From JBIYSM02 sp044759095 (GTDB lineage: Bacteria; Bacillota; Bacilli; Brevibacillales; Brevibacillaceae), in assembly GCF_044759095.2 (NCBI RefSeq), contig NZ_JBIYSM020000002.1, positions 95,120 through 159,119 on the forward strand: a DNA stretch of 64,000 bases, in the 5' to 3' direction. Below, one piece after another: positions 50,206-60,127 of this stretch (position 1 is its first letter; every line of letters starts with the position of its first letter). The translations under genes and the position numbers were made by a program. The notes under the pieces were generated by a model. That model was not told the DNA's origin, searched no databases, and saw nothing but the letters and a program-made list of their open reading frames with translations.

Positions 50206-53200
50206 TTATGATGCAGATTCAATCAGTTTTTTCGTATCTTCAAGCTTCACAGAGACGAGCTTGGAGACGCCACCCTCCTGCATGGTGATGCCGTACAGCA
50301 CGTCTGCACTTTCCATCGTTCCCTTGCGGTGGGTGACACAAATAAACTGGGTTTGCTTGCTGAACTGGTGCATGTATTCGGCGAAGCGGTTTACGTTGGC
50401 TTCGTCCAGCGCGGCCTCCACCTCATCCAGCACGCAGAACGGCACCGGCTTCACCCGCAGGATGGCAAACAACAGCGCCATGGCGGTCAACGCCCGCTCG
50501 CCGCCTGAGAGCAAGGCAAGGTTCTGCAGCTTTTTGCCCGGCGGCTGGGCCACGATATCGATCCCGGTCTCCAGCAGGTTATCCGGCTGGGAAAGCACCA
50601 GATCAGCGCGTCCACCGCCGAACAGCTGTACGAAAACATCACGGAACTGCTCCTGAATCGCATCAAAGGTTTCTTTGAAACGCCGGGACATTTCCGTATC
50701 CATCTCTTCGATCACCTGGTAAAGCATGGCCTTTGCTTCGTTCAAATCAGCTTCCTGGGCACTGAGAAACTGGGAGCGCTCCGACAGCCGCTCAAACTCC
50801 TCAATCGCCCCCAGGTTGACGTTGCCAAGCGCGGCAATCTCCTTTTTCAACCGGTTGACGATTTGCTGCTCCGCCGCCATCTCGCCGCGGGGCGGATATT
50901 TCTGCTTCGCCAGATCATAGCTGATTTCGTATTCCTCGGACAGCTTGTTCAAGAGGTGGTCCAGCTCCACGTCAAAGCGGTTCACCTTTACTTCTTCCTG
51001 GTGCAGCTTGTCTTCCAGCGTCTTTACCTGCTTGCGGATCTCCTTCACCTCGAGCTCCACCTGTTCCTGACGGGCGAACAGCGTCGCCCGATCACCGCGC
51101 CGCTCTTGAATCAACGCTGCTACACGGTCCTTATCCTGGCGCAATTCTGCGATTTTGGCTTCCAATTCGGCGCTGGACGTTTCGTTGGTCGATTCCAGTT
51201 CGTCAAAGGAGGCGAGCATGCGGTTCAGCTCTTCCCACTCACGCAGCAGGGACTCGCGCTGTTCGTTCAGTCGCTGCACCTGCTCCATCCGGGATTGATG
51301 CTCCTGCTTCACCTGGGCGTCGAACACCTTCAGGCTGGTAATTTTTTGGTTCATCTCTTCCTTGGACTCCAGCTGTTCCTGCCGCTTGGCTTCCGCGGAA
51401 GAAATGAGTTCAGCCAGCTCTTTTTCCTCGCTTTCCAGCTGAATCAGCGCCGTTTCCAAGCCGGAGAGCTTTTGTTTGGCCTCGTCGATCTCGCGCAGGT
51501 AACCGTTGATATCCTGCTCCAAGAGCATGGCCCGCTCGGCAATGGAGCGTCCTTCGGCTTCTGTCTGCTGGAAGAGTCCTTTAACCTCCTGCTCCTTGAG
51601 ACGGAGTGATTCGCCGCGGGAGCGAAGCTGTTCCTGCTCCTGTTCCATTGCAGCGAGCTCACTGGATATTTGATCCATATGTGTAGTATGCCCGGATATT
51701 GCCTGTTCGATCTCGGCCATGGCCGCTTCCAGCTCTTCCGCCTGGCGGCTGCGCCCCAACAGGTTGGCCGTATTTTTCTTCAGGGCGCCACCTGTCATGG
51801 AACCGCCAGCATTGACGATGTCTCCGTCCAGTGTCACAACGCGGTAACGGTAGCCGCAGGCACGGGCCACACGGTTTGCCTGATCCAGCTTCTCGGTGAC
51901 GATGACATTGCCCAGCATGGACTCGATAATCGAGCGGTACTTCTCGTCGAAGGTGACCAATTCACTGGCGATTCCGACTACGCCCGTCTCTTTGGCAATG
52001 AGCCGCTTGTCCTCTGCCTGAATGTGTCGGGAACGAATGACATCCAGCGGCAAAAAGGTAGCGCGGCCGGCGTTGTGCTGCTTCAAGTAGGCAATCGCCG
52101 CCCGTCCCGCCGCTTCGTTTTCCACGATGACGTTCTGCAGAGCGCCGCCGAGAGCCACTTCCATCGCCGTCTCATACTTCTCTGGCACAACCAGGAGTTC
52201 GGCGACAGCGCCGTGGATACCCTGGAAGCCTTTTTCCCGCGCTTTGAGGATCTCTTTTACACCTTGCTGGAAGCCGGCAAACTCCGATTGCATTTCCTTT
52301 AGCAGATCGAGGCGGGACTTGGTCGCCTCCCGCTTTTGCTCCCACTGACGCTGCTCCCGGCGGGCGGCTTCCAGACGAGCTTGTCCTTCCCGCACGCCGT
52401 CAATCAGCGACTTGTACTGCTCCAGCGTCGACTGAATGGTCCGATCGATCTTTGCGAGCTGTTCCTGAAGATCAGCCAGTTTTTGCTGTCGTGCTGCCTC
52501 TTCCTGATCCAACCGCTCCTTCTCCTGCAGCAGGCGGTCCACCCGCGCCTGATTGGTCTGGGTCAACTGCTGCTGGTGGCGAATCTCGTTGCGAAGGTTG
52601 GCCATCTCGTTCAGCTTTTCGAAGTAGTCGCCCTTCAGCCGCTCTACGTCATCGGTCAACGACTGCACCATGGCGCTGAACTGGTCTTCCGCTTCCTTGA
52701 GGGAGTTATGCGCTTCTGCCATGCGCTGTTTGGTTTCGTCCACACGCTGCTGTTCCTCCGTCAGCTGGGCTTCCACCGCATGCTGCTTTTCGGTGATGCG
52801 ATGCATCTGCTCCATCGTCTGCTGACGGTTGGCGGCCAGGTTGCGCAGACGCTCCTTCAAGACCTCCCGCTGTCCTTCCACCTTTTCCGTTTCTTCACTG
52901 ACTGAAAGCAACACCTGCTGCAGCTCCTCGATCGATTGATCGATCTGGCTGACTTGAAACCGGGCTTGCTCCAGGTCGGCTTCACGCTTGGATGCCTCCG
53001 TGGAATGCTCAACCAGTCGCTCCTTAAGCTCATTAACCAGCCGACTGGACGCCTCCCACTTCTCGTGCGTGGCTTCAATCTGCTGCACGTAGAGAGAGAC
53101 CTCGTGTTCCTCCAACTGCTTCTTTAGTTCCTTGAACGTTTTTGCCGTCTCCGCCTGTTCCCGCAGCGGGCCGATCTGCTCGTTGATTTCGCTGACAATA

Positions 53201-53778
53201 TCGTGGATGCGAACGAGGTTTTGTTCCGTTTCATCCAGTTTCTTTTCCGCTTCCCGTTTACGGGTCTTGTATTTGACAATACCGGCCGCTTCTTCAAAAA
53301 TGCCGCGGCGGTCTTCCGGTTTGGTGCTGAGGATCTCCTCGATTTTCCCCTGTCCGATGATGGAATACGCTTCCTTACCCAAACCGGTATCCATGAACAA
53401 TTCCATGATGTCTTTCAGCCGACAGGGGCGTTTGTTTATGTAGTACTCGCTTTCGCCGGAGCGGTAGACGCGCCGGGATATGGACACTTCGGAATACTCC
53501 AAATCCAGCGAGCGATCCGTATTGTCCAACGTTAACGTCACTTCCGCAAAGTTAACCGGCTTGCGCGTGTCACTTCCGGCGAAGATGATGTCTTCCATCT
53601 TCGCTCCGCGCAAAGACTTGGCGCTTTGTTCGCCCAACACCCAGCGGATGGAATCGGAGACGTTGCTTTTGCCGCTGCCGTTTGGTCCGACGACAGCGGT
53701 GACACCCGGAACGAATTCCATTTCTGTTCGGTCGGCAAACGACTTAAACCCTACCAATTCGAGGCGTTTTAAATACAT
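50206..53778 (-). CDS. smc: Chromosome partition protein SMC
   Basis: 1190 residues, full length. Walker A GPNGSGKSN at 31-39, two long coiled coils around a hinge (about 520-680; Gly-rich GGSMTGGALKKN), and C-terminal LLSGGERALTAMALLFAILR with Walker B VLDEVEAALDEAN. Works with ScpAB in chromosome condensation. AGGGGGATCC precedes the ATG. Confidence 0.98.
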   Translation of the reverse strand: MYLKRLELVGFKSFADRTEMEFVPGVTAVVGPNGSGKSNVSDSIRWVLGEQSAKSLRGAKMEDIIFAGSDTRKPVNFAEVTLTLDNTDRSLDLEYSEVSISRRVYRSGESEYYINKRPCRLKDIMELFMDTGLGKEAYSIIGQGKIEEILSTKPEDRRGIFEEAAGIVKYKTRKREAEKKLDETEQNLVRIHDIVSEINEQIGPLREQAETAKTFKELKKQLEEHEVSLYVQQIEATHEKWEASSRLVNELKERLVEHSTEASKREADLEQARFQVSQIDQSIEELQQVLLSVSEETEKVEGQREVLKERLRNLAANRQQTMEQMHRITEKQHAVEAQLTEEQQRVDETKQRMAEAHNSLKEAEDQFSAMVQSLTDDVERLKGDYFEKLNEMANLRNEIRHQQQLTQTNQARVDRLLQEKERLDQEEAARQQKLADLQEQLAKIDRTIQSTLEQYKSLIDGVREGQARLEAARREQRQWEQKREATKSRLDLLKEMQSEFAGFQQGVKEILKAREKGFQGIHGAVAELLVVPEKYETAMEVALGGALQNVIVENEAAGRAAIAYLKQHNAGRATFLPLDVIRSRHIQAEDKRLIAKETGVVGIASELVTFDEKYRSIIESMLGNVIVTEKLDQANRVARACGYRYRVVTLDGDIVNAGGSMTGGALKKNTANLLGRSRQAEELEAAMAEIEQAISGHTTHMDQISSELAAMEQEQEQLRSRGESLRLKEQEVKGLFQQTEAEGRSIAERAMLLEQDINGYLREIDEAKQKLSGLETALIQLESEEKELAELISSAEAKRQEQLESKEEMNQKITSLKVFDAQVKQEHQSRMEQVQRLNEQRESLLREWEELNRMLASFDELESTNETSSAELEAKIAELRQDKDRVAALIQERRGDRATLFARQEQVELEVKEIRKQVKTLEDKLHQEEVKVNRFDVELDHLLNKLSEEYEISYDLAKQKYPPRGEMAAEQQIVNRLKKEIAALGNVNLGAIEEFERLSERSQFLSAQEADLNEAKAMLYQVIEEMDTEMSRRFKETFDAIQEQFRDVFVQLFGGGRADLVLSQPDNLLETGIDIVAQPPGKKLQNLALLSGGERALTAMALLFAILRVKPVPFCVLDEVEAALDEANVNRFAEYMHQFSKQTQFICVTHRKGTMESADVLYGITMQEGGVSKLVSVKLEDTKKLIESAS

Positions 53779-53860
53779 GGAAGGATCCCCCTAGAAATTG
53801 GCCAAAGTGGCTAAACTGCTATAACTGTCTTATTTTATCACAGAACAAGGATTCGCGCAG

Positions 53861-53896
53861 AAAAAAGAAAAAGAGCGGGAATCGTGCCCCCGCTCC
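53861..53896 (-). terminator. Rho-independent terminator after rnc
   Basis: GAGCGGG/CCCGCTC arms, then TTTTTCTTTTTT on the minus strand. It separates the fab-rnc unit from smc. Confidence 0.9.
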
Positions 53897-53902
53897 TGCT
53901 AT

Positions 53903-54604
53903 TCACTTTGCTCCCAGCTTGATCAGCGCACGCGCTGCTGCCTGTTGCTCCGCTTCCTTCTTGGAACGGCCGGTGCCGATGCCGAGCGGACGATTGTTCA
54001 GCAGCACTTCAGAAACGAATTCCCGGTTGTGAGCCGGCCCTTTCTCTTGGACGATGCGGTAATGGATTTCGCCGAGGTTGTCCTGCTGGACAAACTCCTG
54101 CAGCTGGCTCTTGAAGTCGGTTACCTGGGTAAACTCGCCCTTGTCGATGCGGGGATAAACGTACTTCTCCATAAACTGGAAGACAGCTTCCAACCCCTGA
54201 TCGAGGTACAGGGCGCCAATAAACGCTTCAAACACGTCCGCCAACAGGGCAGGCCGCTGTCGGCCACCCGTCAGTTCCTCTCCTTTTCCCAACAGGACCA
54301 GATCCCCAAACTGCAGCAGTTCGGCAAATTTGACAAGAGAAGGCTCGCAAACGATCGCAGCCCGCAACTTTGTCATCTCACCTTCGCTCATCTTGGGAAA
54401 CGTCTTGTAAAGAAACTGGGAGACGGTCAGCTCCAGCACAGCGTCACCGAGAAATTCCAGCCGTTCATTATCCTGAATGCGTTTGCCACGCTGTTCGTTT
54501 ACGTAGGAAGAATGGGTGAATGCTTGCCGCAATACGTTTTCGTCGCGAAAGTGAATGCCGATATTCTCTTGCAGCTCCGCAAAATTCATCACCCTCACCA
54601 CCAT
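53903..54604 (-). CDS. rnc: Ribonuclease III
   Basis: Start uncertain: ATG at 54604 has AGGAAG nine bases upstream; an in-frame ATG at 54589 is also plausible. About 233 residues. RNase III signature NERLEFLGDAVLELTVSQFL and a C-terminal double-stranded-RNA-binding domain ending GRSKKEAEQQAAARALIKLG. Processes rRNA and toxin-type duplexes. Confidence 0.96.
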   Translation of the reverse strand: MVVRVMNFAELQENIGIHFRDENVLRQAFTHSSYVNEQRGKRIQDNERLEFLGDAVLELTVSQFLYKTFPKMSEGEMTKLRAAIVCEPSLVKFAELLQFGDLVLLGKGEELTGGRQRPALLADVFEAFIGALYLDQGLEAVFQFMEKYVYPRIDKGEFTQVTDFKSQLQEFVQQDNLGEIHYRIVQEKGPAHNREFVSEVLLNNRPLGIGTGRSKKEAEQQAAARALIKLGAK

Positions 54605-54644
54605 TCTTGAAAACTTCCTACTCGAATCCATCCGTAGGAATGAG

Positions 54645-55889
54645 TTATGCTTTGTATCGCTTCAATATAATCGTTGCATTGTGTCCGCCAAACCCAAACG
54701 TATTGGAGAGAGCCACGTCCACTTTTGCGCTGCGGGCCTTGTTCGGCACGTAGTCCAAATCGCACTCCGGATCCGGGTTCTCCAGATTGATCGTCGGCGG
54801 CAGGATTTGATCCCGCAGGGCAAAGGCAGACGCAATCGCCTCGATACCGCCTGTCGCCCCCAGCAGGTGTCCCGTCATGGATTTGGTAGAAGAAACAGCA
54901 AGTTTGTAAGCATGTTCACCGAATACGCTCTTGATTGCCATCGTCTCAGCGATGTCACCCTGATCCGTTGAGGTGCCGTGCGCATTAATATAGTCCACTT
55001 GCGTCGGATCTATACCAGCATCACGGAGTGCATTTTTCATGCAGCGGGCCGCGCCTTCTCCTCCCGGTGACGGAGAAGTGATATGGTGGGCATCGGCACT
55101 CATCCCGTAGCCGATCACTTCCGCGAGAATGGTCGCACCGCGTTTTTTGGCGTGCTCCAACTCCTCGAGCACCAAAACGCCGGAGCCTTCCCCCATGACA
55201 AAACCGTCACGGTCTGCATCAAACGGGCGGCTTGCCTTTTGCGGCTCTTCATTGCGGGTAGACATCGCTTTCATGGAACAGAACCCGGCAAACGCCATGG
55301 GACGAATGGTCGCTTCCGCTCCGCCCGTAATCATCACGTCCGCATAGTCATGCTGAATCAGGCGGAAGGCATCCCCAATGGCATTGGTACCGGTTGCACA
55401 GGCAGTGATGGCGGAAGATGTCGGTCCCTTGGCTCCAAATTCCATGGAAACCGCTCCCGAGGCCATATTGGCAATCATCATCGGAATGAAAAACGGACTC
55501 ACGCGGCGCGGACCTTTTTCAAGCAGAACCTGGTGCTGCTCTTCCCATGTACCCAAGCCGCCGATGCCAGAACCGATGTATACCCCTGTACGCTCAGCCA
55601 GCTCTCCCGTGATTTCCAAGCCGCTGTCCTTCAACGCCATTTTCGCTGCCGCCATCGCAAACTGAACATAGCGGTCCATGCGACGCGCTTCCTTTTTGTC
55701 GATGCCAAACGCTTCCGGATCGAAGTCTTTCACTTCGGCTGCAATCTGTGTGGGATAATCGGACGCATCAAATGCTGTGAGACGATCCACGCCAGACTTG
55801 CCTTCCAGCAAGCTGTTCCAGAAGGTATCGGCATCGTTTCCCACCGGAGAAATGACACCAACGCCGGTAATCACCACTCTTCTTTTCAT
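54645..55889 (-). CDS. fabF: Beta-ketoacyl-ACP synthase II
   Basis: ATG at 55889 (MKRRVVITGVGVISP) with GAGGTGA. 414 residues. Cys164 in ITACATGTNA, first His in NAHGTSTDQGD, second in SMTGHLLGA. Elongates acyl-ACP. Last fab gene before rnc. Confidence 0.97.
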   Translation of the reverse strand: MKRRVVITGVGVISPVGNDADTFWNSLLEGKSGVDRLTAFDASDYPTQIAAEVKDFDPEAFGIDKKEARRMDRYVQFAMAAAKMALKDSGLEITGELAERTGVYIGSGIGGLGTWEEQHQVLLEKGPRRVSPFFIPMMIANMASGAVSMEFGAKGPTSSAITACATGTNAIGDAFRLIQHDYADVMITGGAEATIRPMAFAGFCSMKAMSTRNEEPQKASRPFDADRDGFVMGEGSGVLVLEELEHAKKRGATILAEVIGYGMSADAHHITSPSPGGEGAARCMKNALRDAGIDPTQVDYINAHGTSTDQGDIAETMAIKSVFGEHAYKLAVSSTKSMTGHLLGATGGIEAIASAFALRDQILPPTINLENPDPECDLDYVPNKARSAKVDVALSNTFGFGGHNATIILKRYKA

Positions 55890-55997
55890 CACGATTCACC
55901 TCTATATAAAATCAGCTATCTGCTTCCTTTTTATGCCATGAAACCATATGAAAAAAGAGCAGCAAAAATGCAGATCAACAGGTTCGTTGTGAAGGGA

Positions 55998-56026
55998 GAA
56001 GTCCCGCATCGCACGGGACTTCCACT
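55998..56026 (-). other. Hairpin between acpP and fabF
   Basis: AAGTCCCG/CGGGACTT arms with a short loop in the 144-base spacer; no clear T-run. May reduce read-through so that acpP mRNA exceeds fabF mRNA. Confidence 0.45.
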
Positions 56027-56036
56027 GCAATCTTAT

Positions 56037-56270
56037 CTACTTGTGAGATTCTATGTATTTTACAACCTCACCCACAGTAGAAATCTTTTCAGCGTCTTCG
56101 TCGGAAATCTCCATATCGAACTCGTCTTCGAGTTCCATCACGAGCTCCACTACATCCAGGGAGTCAGCGCCCAGATCTTCCTTGAAGGAAGCCTCCAGCG
56201 TGATCTTGGATTCGTCTACGCCCAGACGGTCGACGATGATCTTCTTCACACGATCAAATGTATCTGCCAT
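56037..56270 (-). CDS. acpP: Acyl carrier protein
   Basis: 77 residues, acidic. Ser37 in GADSLDVVELVMELE is the phosphopantetheine site. Carries acyl chains for the fab enzymes around it. Confidence 0.98.
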   Translation of the reverse strand: MADTFDRVKKIIVDRLGVDESKITLEASFKEDLGADSLDVVELVMELEDEFDMEISDEDAEKISTVGEVVKYIESHK

Positions 56271-56293
56271 TTTGCTTCACCCCCTCTCCAAGT

Positions 56294-56299
56294 ATTATA
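56294..56299 (-). promoter_or_regulatory. Candidate internal promoter (-10) of acpP
   Basis: Minus strand: perfect TATAAT about 25 bases before the acpP start; -35 position is weak. An extra promoter would suit the high demand for ACP. Confidence 0.45.
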
Positions 56300-56369
56300 G
56301 TGGATGAGCCCATGAAAAACCAGTTTCCCGTATTGCGTGAAAACTCCGTTTCTCCCCTTCGGGCGTGAA

Positions 56370-57110
56370 TCACATGTACATGCCGCCGTCCACATGCAGG
56401 GTTTGCCCTGTCATGTAGCTGGCCGCATCCGACGCGAGAAAGACGACGACCTTGGCAATCTCGTCCGCCTGTCCCAAACGGTTCAGCGGAATTTGTCCCA
56501 GCATGGCGGTTTTTACTTCTTCCGGCAGGCCCAGCGTCATATCGGTATCGATAAAGCCTGGCGCCACCGCATTAACCCTGATGTTGCGGGATGCAAGCTC
56601 ACGGGCGCTCGTCTTGGTCAGACCGATTACCCCCGCTTTTGCAGCCACGTAGTTGGCCTGTCCTGCGTTGCCGATCACACCCACCACAGAGGTGATGTTG
56701 ATGATGCTGCCGGAACGCTGTTTCATCATCGGACGAGTGGCCGCCTTGATGCAGTGAAACACGCCCTTGAGGTTGGTGTTGATTACTTCGTCCCACTCTT
56801 CCTCTTTCATCCGCATGATCAGGTTGTCGCGAGTGATCCCTGCATTGTTAACCAGGATGTCAATGCTTCCAAAGTGATCGAGTGCTTGTTTAAACATCTC
56901 ATTTACTTCTTCCGCACTGGCTACATTGGCCTTGATCATGATCGCGTCGCGACCCCGTTCCTTTACTTTCGCCACCGTCTCCGCGGCAGCCGCTTCACTT
57001 CCCGCGTAGTTGACGACGACATTGGCCCCCGCTTCCGCCAAACGAAGCGCAATCGCTCTTCCAATCCCCCGCGATGCGCCGGTTACCAGGGCTGTCTTTC
57101 CACTTAGCAT
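56370..57110 (-). CDS. fabG: 3-oxoacyl-ACP reductase
   Basis: 246 residues. NADPH motif TGASRGIGRAIAL at the N-terminus; catalytic Ser in INITSVVGVIGN and Tyr-x-x-x-Lys in ANYVAAKAG. Overlaps the fabD 3' end by seven bases; GGAGGGG before the ATG. Confidence 0.97.
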   Translation of the reverse strand: MLSGKTALVTGASRGIGRAIALRLAEAGANVVVNYAGSEAAAAETVAKVKERGRDAIMIKANVASAEEVNEMFKQALDHFGSIDILVNNAGITRDNLIMRMKEEEWDEVINTNLKGVFHCIKAATRPMMKQRSGSIINITSVVGVIGNAGQANYVAAKAGVIGLTKTSARELASRNIRVNAVAPGFIDTDMTLGLPEEVKTAMLGQIPLNRLGQADEIAKVVVFLASDAASYMTGQTLHVDGGMYM

Positions 57111-58054
57111 AAAACCCCTCCGTTTACCACATCATCTAGCGACTCCATGTCCTGAACCGAATAAATGGCGACATCAGCAGGCGCGATCTTCTTGATCAGT
57201 CCAGCCAGCACTTTGCCCGGACCGATTTCGACAAATGTCGTGACGCCTTGTTCCACCATCCACTGGACGGAATCTTCCCACAGCACCGGAGAAGCCACCT
57301 GTTGTACCAGACTTTCCACTATGGCGCCTGCCTCCGACACCGGACGGGCAGTCACGTTGGCAACTACCGGTACAGAAGCGTCTTTCACGTCGACGCCGGC
57401 GAGAACTTTTTGCAGCTTCTCTGCTGCCGGCTGCATCAGGCTGGAGTGGAACGGGCCGCTTACGTTCAGCGGCAATACCCGTTTGGCTCCGGACGCTTTT
57501 GCTTTTTCCCCCGCCTGCTTTACACCTTCTGCCGAACCGGAGATGACAATCTGACCCGGCGAGTTCAGGTTGGCCAACTGCACCGGATGTCCCGAAGCCG
57601 TCACGTCTTCACATACAGCGTGAAGGGCTTCCCGTTCCAATCCCAGAACAGCAGCCATGGCCCCCTGGCCAGCCGGTACTGCCTCTTCCATAAACTGTCC
57701 GCGGGCACGCACGGTCTTTACCGCATCCGCAAAGGTGATAGACCCGGCAGCCGTCAGCGCGGAGTATTCCCCAAGACTGTGACCGGCAACGAAGTCCGGT
57801 ACGTAAGCAGGCAGTTTTTCGCGAAGAGCCGCCAATACGGCCATGCTCATGGTAAGAATGGCCGGCTGAGTATTGGCCGTCAAACGAAGTTCTTCCTCCG
57901 GTCCCCCAAAACAAAGCGTGGATAATGAAAATCCCAACGCCTCATCAGCCTGTTGAAAAATGTCTCTGGCTGCCGAGGACTGGTGCACCAACTCGGCGCC
58001 CATGCCGACAAACTGCGAACCCTGTCCCGGAAAAACAAATGCGACTTTGCTCAT
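57104..58054 (-). CDS. fabD: Malonyl-CoA:ACP transacylase
   Basis: 316 residues. FPGQGSQFVGMG start, GHSLGEYSAL with nucleophile Ser93, and ANLNSPGQIVISG. Loads malonyl groups on ACP. GGAGGGAG precedes the ATG. Confidence 0.97.
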   Translation of the reverse strand: MSKVAFVFPGQGSQFVGMGAELVHQSSAARDIFQQADEALGFSLSTLCFGGPEEELRLTANTQPAILTMSMAVLAALREKLPAYVPDFVAGHSLGEYSALTAAGSITFADAVKTVRARGQFMEEAVPAGQGAMAAVLGLEREALHAVCEDVTASGHPVQLANLNSPGQIVISGSAEGVKQAGEKAKASGAKRVLPLNVSGPFHSSLMQPAAEKLQKVLAGVDVKDASVPVVANVTARPVSEAGAIVESLVQQVASPVLWEDSVQWMVEQGVTTFVEIGPGKVLAGLIKKIAPADVAIYSVQDMESLDDVVNGGVLC

Positions 58055-58075
58055 GGTGGATACTCCCTCCGATCC

Positions 58076-59080
58076 TTACACGTGCTCGTTTGTCGACCAT
58101 TTGCAAAGGGTTGCTCCCCACGTCAAACCTCCGCCGAATCCGACAAGGATGACATTGTCCCCTTCTTTCAGGCGCCCTTCTTCCAACGCCTCATCCAAGG
58201 CTACCGGGATGGACGCAGAGGACATGTTGCCGTAGCGATCCAGATTGATCGCTACCTTGTCTTCCGACAGTCCAAAACGCTGGATGGCCGCGTCAATAAT
58301 TCGTTTATTTGCCTGATGAGGTACCAACAGGTCGATCTCTTCCTTATGAATTCCTGATTTCTCCAGAACCGCTTCCGTTGCGGAGTTCATCACGCGCACG
58401 GCAAATTTGAATACCTCTTTTCCCGCCATGGAAATGTAGTGGAGATTTTGTCCAACCGATTCCGCAGAAGCAGGGATGCGAGAGCCCCCCCCCGGTTGGC
58501 AAAGCAACGAACTGCCGGAACCGTCCGCCCCCAGCTCAAAAGCCCGGAAGCCGTAGCCTTCCGCAACGGGACCCAGCAGCGCTGCGCCGGCGCCGTCTCC
58601 AAATAACACGCATGTATTGCGGTCTTCGTAGTTCGTAATCTTGGAAAGTGTCTCCACTCCGACCACGAGGACGTATCGGTACATGCCGTTGGCCACAAAC
58701 TGGCTGCCGGTAGCGATTCCGTACAGGAATCCGGTACACGCAGCGGAAACATCCAACGCGGACGCTTTTTTTGCCCCCAGCTTCTCCTGCAGGATGCATG
58801 CGGTGGATGGGAACGGCATATCAGGCGTCACCGTCGCCACGATGATCATGTCCAGCTCCTCCGCGCTGATGTTTGCTTTGGCCAGCGCTTTCTTCGCCGC
58901 TTCGTAAGCCAGGTCGGAAGAAGCCTGCTCAGGAGAGCAGATTCTGCGTTCGCGGATACCGGTACGGGTCACGATCCACTCGTCCGAGGTCTCCACCATT
59001 TTTTCCAGATCAAAATTGGTCAGTACTCGTTCTGGCATGTATGAACCAGTCGCCAGAATTCCCACGGAACGCAATCCCAT
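58076..59080 (-). CDS. fabH: Beta-ketoacyl-ACP synthase III
   Basis: ATG at 59080 (MGLRSVGILATGSYMPE) gives the best spacing from GAGG; an adjacent ATG is at 59083. 334 residues. Cys115 in SAACTGFLYG, His in LVPHQANKRI and the distal Asn give the catalytic triad. Condenses acyl-CoA with malonyl-ACP to start chains; branched primers are likely in this group. Confidence 0.96.
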   Translation of the reverse strand: MGLRSVGILATGSYMPERVLTNFDLEKMVETSDEWIVTRTGIRERRICSPEQASSDLAYEAAKKALAKANISAEELDMIIVATVTPDMPFPSTACILQEKLGAKKASALDVSAACTGFLYGIATGSQFVANGMYRYVLVVGVETLSKITNYEDRNTCVLFGDGAGAALLGPVAEGYGFRAFELGADGSGSSLLCQPGGGSRIPASAESVGQNLHYISMAGKEVFKFAVRVMNSATEAVLEKSGIHKEEIDLLVPHQANKRIIDAAIQRFGLSEDKVAINLDRYGNMSSASIPVALDEALEEGRLKEGDNVILVGFGGGLTWGATLCKWSTNEHV

Positions 59081-59088
59081 CATCGTCC

Positions 59089-60102
59089 TCACTCACTTTC
59101 TTTTTCTTTCGGTGCGTATTTGATCAATTCGGTTTGAATAAAGCCGTTGACGTCGTGTTTGACGAAGCGCGCCGCAACAGCGACGGCGTTTTTGATAGCC
59201 CGTTCGTTTGACGAACCGTGCGCCTTGATTACCGGATGGCGCAAGCCCAGCAGCGGAGCTCCGCCGTATTCGGCGTAATCCAACCGGTTTTTGAAGCGGA
59301 TCAGACTTGGTTTGAGGATGGCCGCTGCTACCTTATTCAAGAAACTGGAAAAGAACTCCTGCTTCAGCTGCGAAAAGATCGTGGAAGCCGTTCCTTCGAT
59401 GGACTTGAGCAGCACGTTACCGGCGAAGCCATCGCACACGAGGACGTCGCACGCCCCCTGCATCACATCACGAGACTCCACGTTGCCCACGAAGTTCAGG
59501 CCCGTTTCAGCCAGCATCGGATAGACAGCCTTGGTCAACTCGTTACCCTTGCCCTCTTCCGTACCGACATTCAGCAGCCCCACGGACGGGTTTTCGAAAC
59601 CCAGCACTTTTTCCGCATAAAGGCTGCCCATGACGGCGTACTGAAGCAGGTGATGAGGCTTTGCATCCATGTTGGCACCCACGTCCAGCGTCAGGGTGGC
59701 TCTGCCTTTTACGTTCGGGATAAATGCGGCGAGGGCCGGACGTTCGATGCCCTCCATGCGTCCTGCATACAGCGTTCCCGCAGTCATCAAGGCCCCGGTG
59801 TTGCCTGCAGAAATGGCTGCGTCCACTTTTCCTAGTCGAGCCAGTTCAACTGCCACGACCAAAGAAGAGTCCTTCTTTCTTCGTACGGAACGCACGGGTT
59901 CATCGTCAGCTTCAATCACTTCTGTCGTGTGGTGGATTTCAATCCCCTTGGGCAGTTCCGCAGGCAAGTGCGAGCGAATCGTCTGTTCGTCACCCACCAG
60001 CACCACCGTTATTGACGGATCGGCAGAAACGGCCTGCACAGCACCCAAAACGGTACTGCGCGGCGCGTTGTCACCGCCCATCGCATCCAATGCAATACGC
60101 AA
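59089..60102 (-). CDS. plsX: Phosphate acyltransferase PlsX
   Basis: 337 residues, starting at a TTG with AAGGAGGAAA (MRIALDAMGGDNAPRS). Links fatty-acid synthesis to phospholipids by making acyl-phosphate from acyl-ACP. Fits the fapR-plsX-fab order of Bacilli. Confidence 0.97.
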   Translation of the reverse strand: MRIALDAMGGDNAPRSTVLGAVQAVSADPSITVVLVGDEQTIRSHLPAELPKGIEIHHTTEVIEADDEPVRSVRRKKDSSLVVAVELARLGKVDAAISAGNTGALMTAGTLYAGRMEGIERPALAAFIPNVKGRATLTLDVGANMDAKPHHLLQYAVMGSLYAEKVLGFENPSVGLLNVGTEEGKGNELTKAVYPMLAETGLNFVGNVESRDVMQGACDVLVCDGFAGNVLLKSIEGTASTIFSQLKQEFFSSFLNKVAAAILKPSLIRFKNRLDYAEYGGAPLLGLRHPVIKAHGSSNERAIKNAVAVAARFVKHDVNGFIQTELIKYAPKEKESE

Positions 60103-60127
60103 ACGAATTTCCTCCTTACCAGATCAA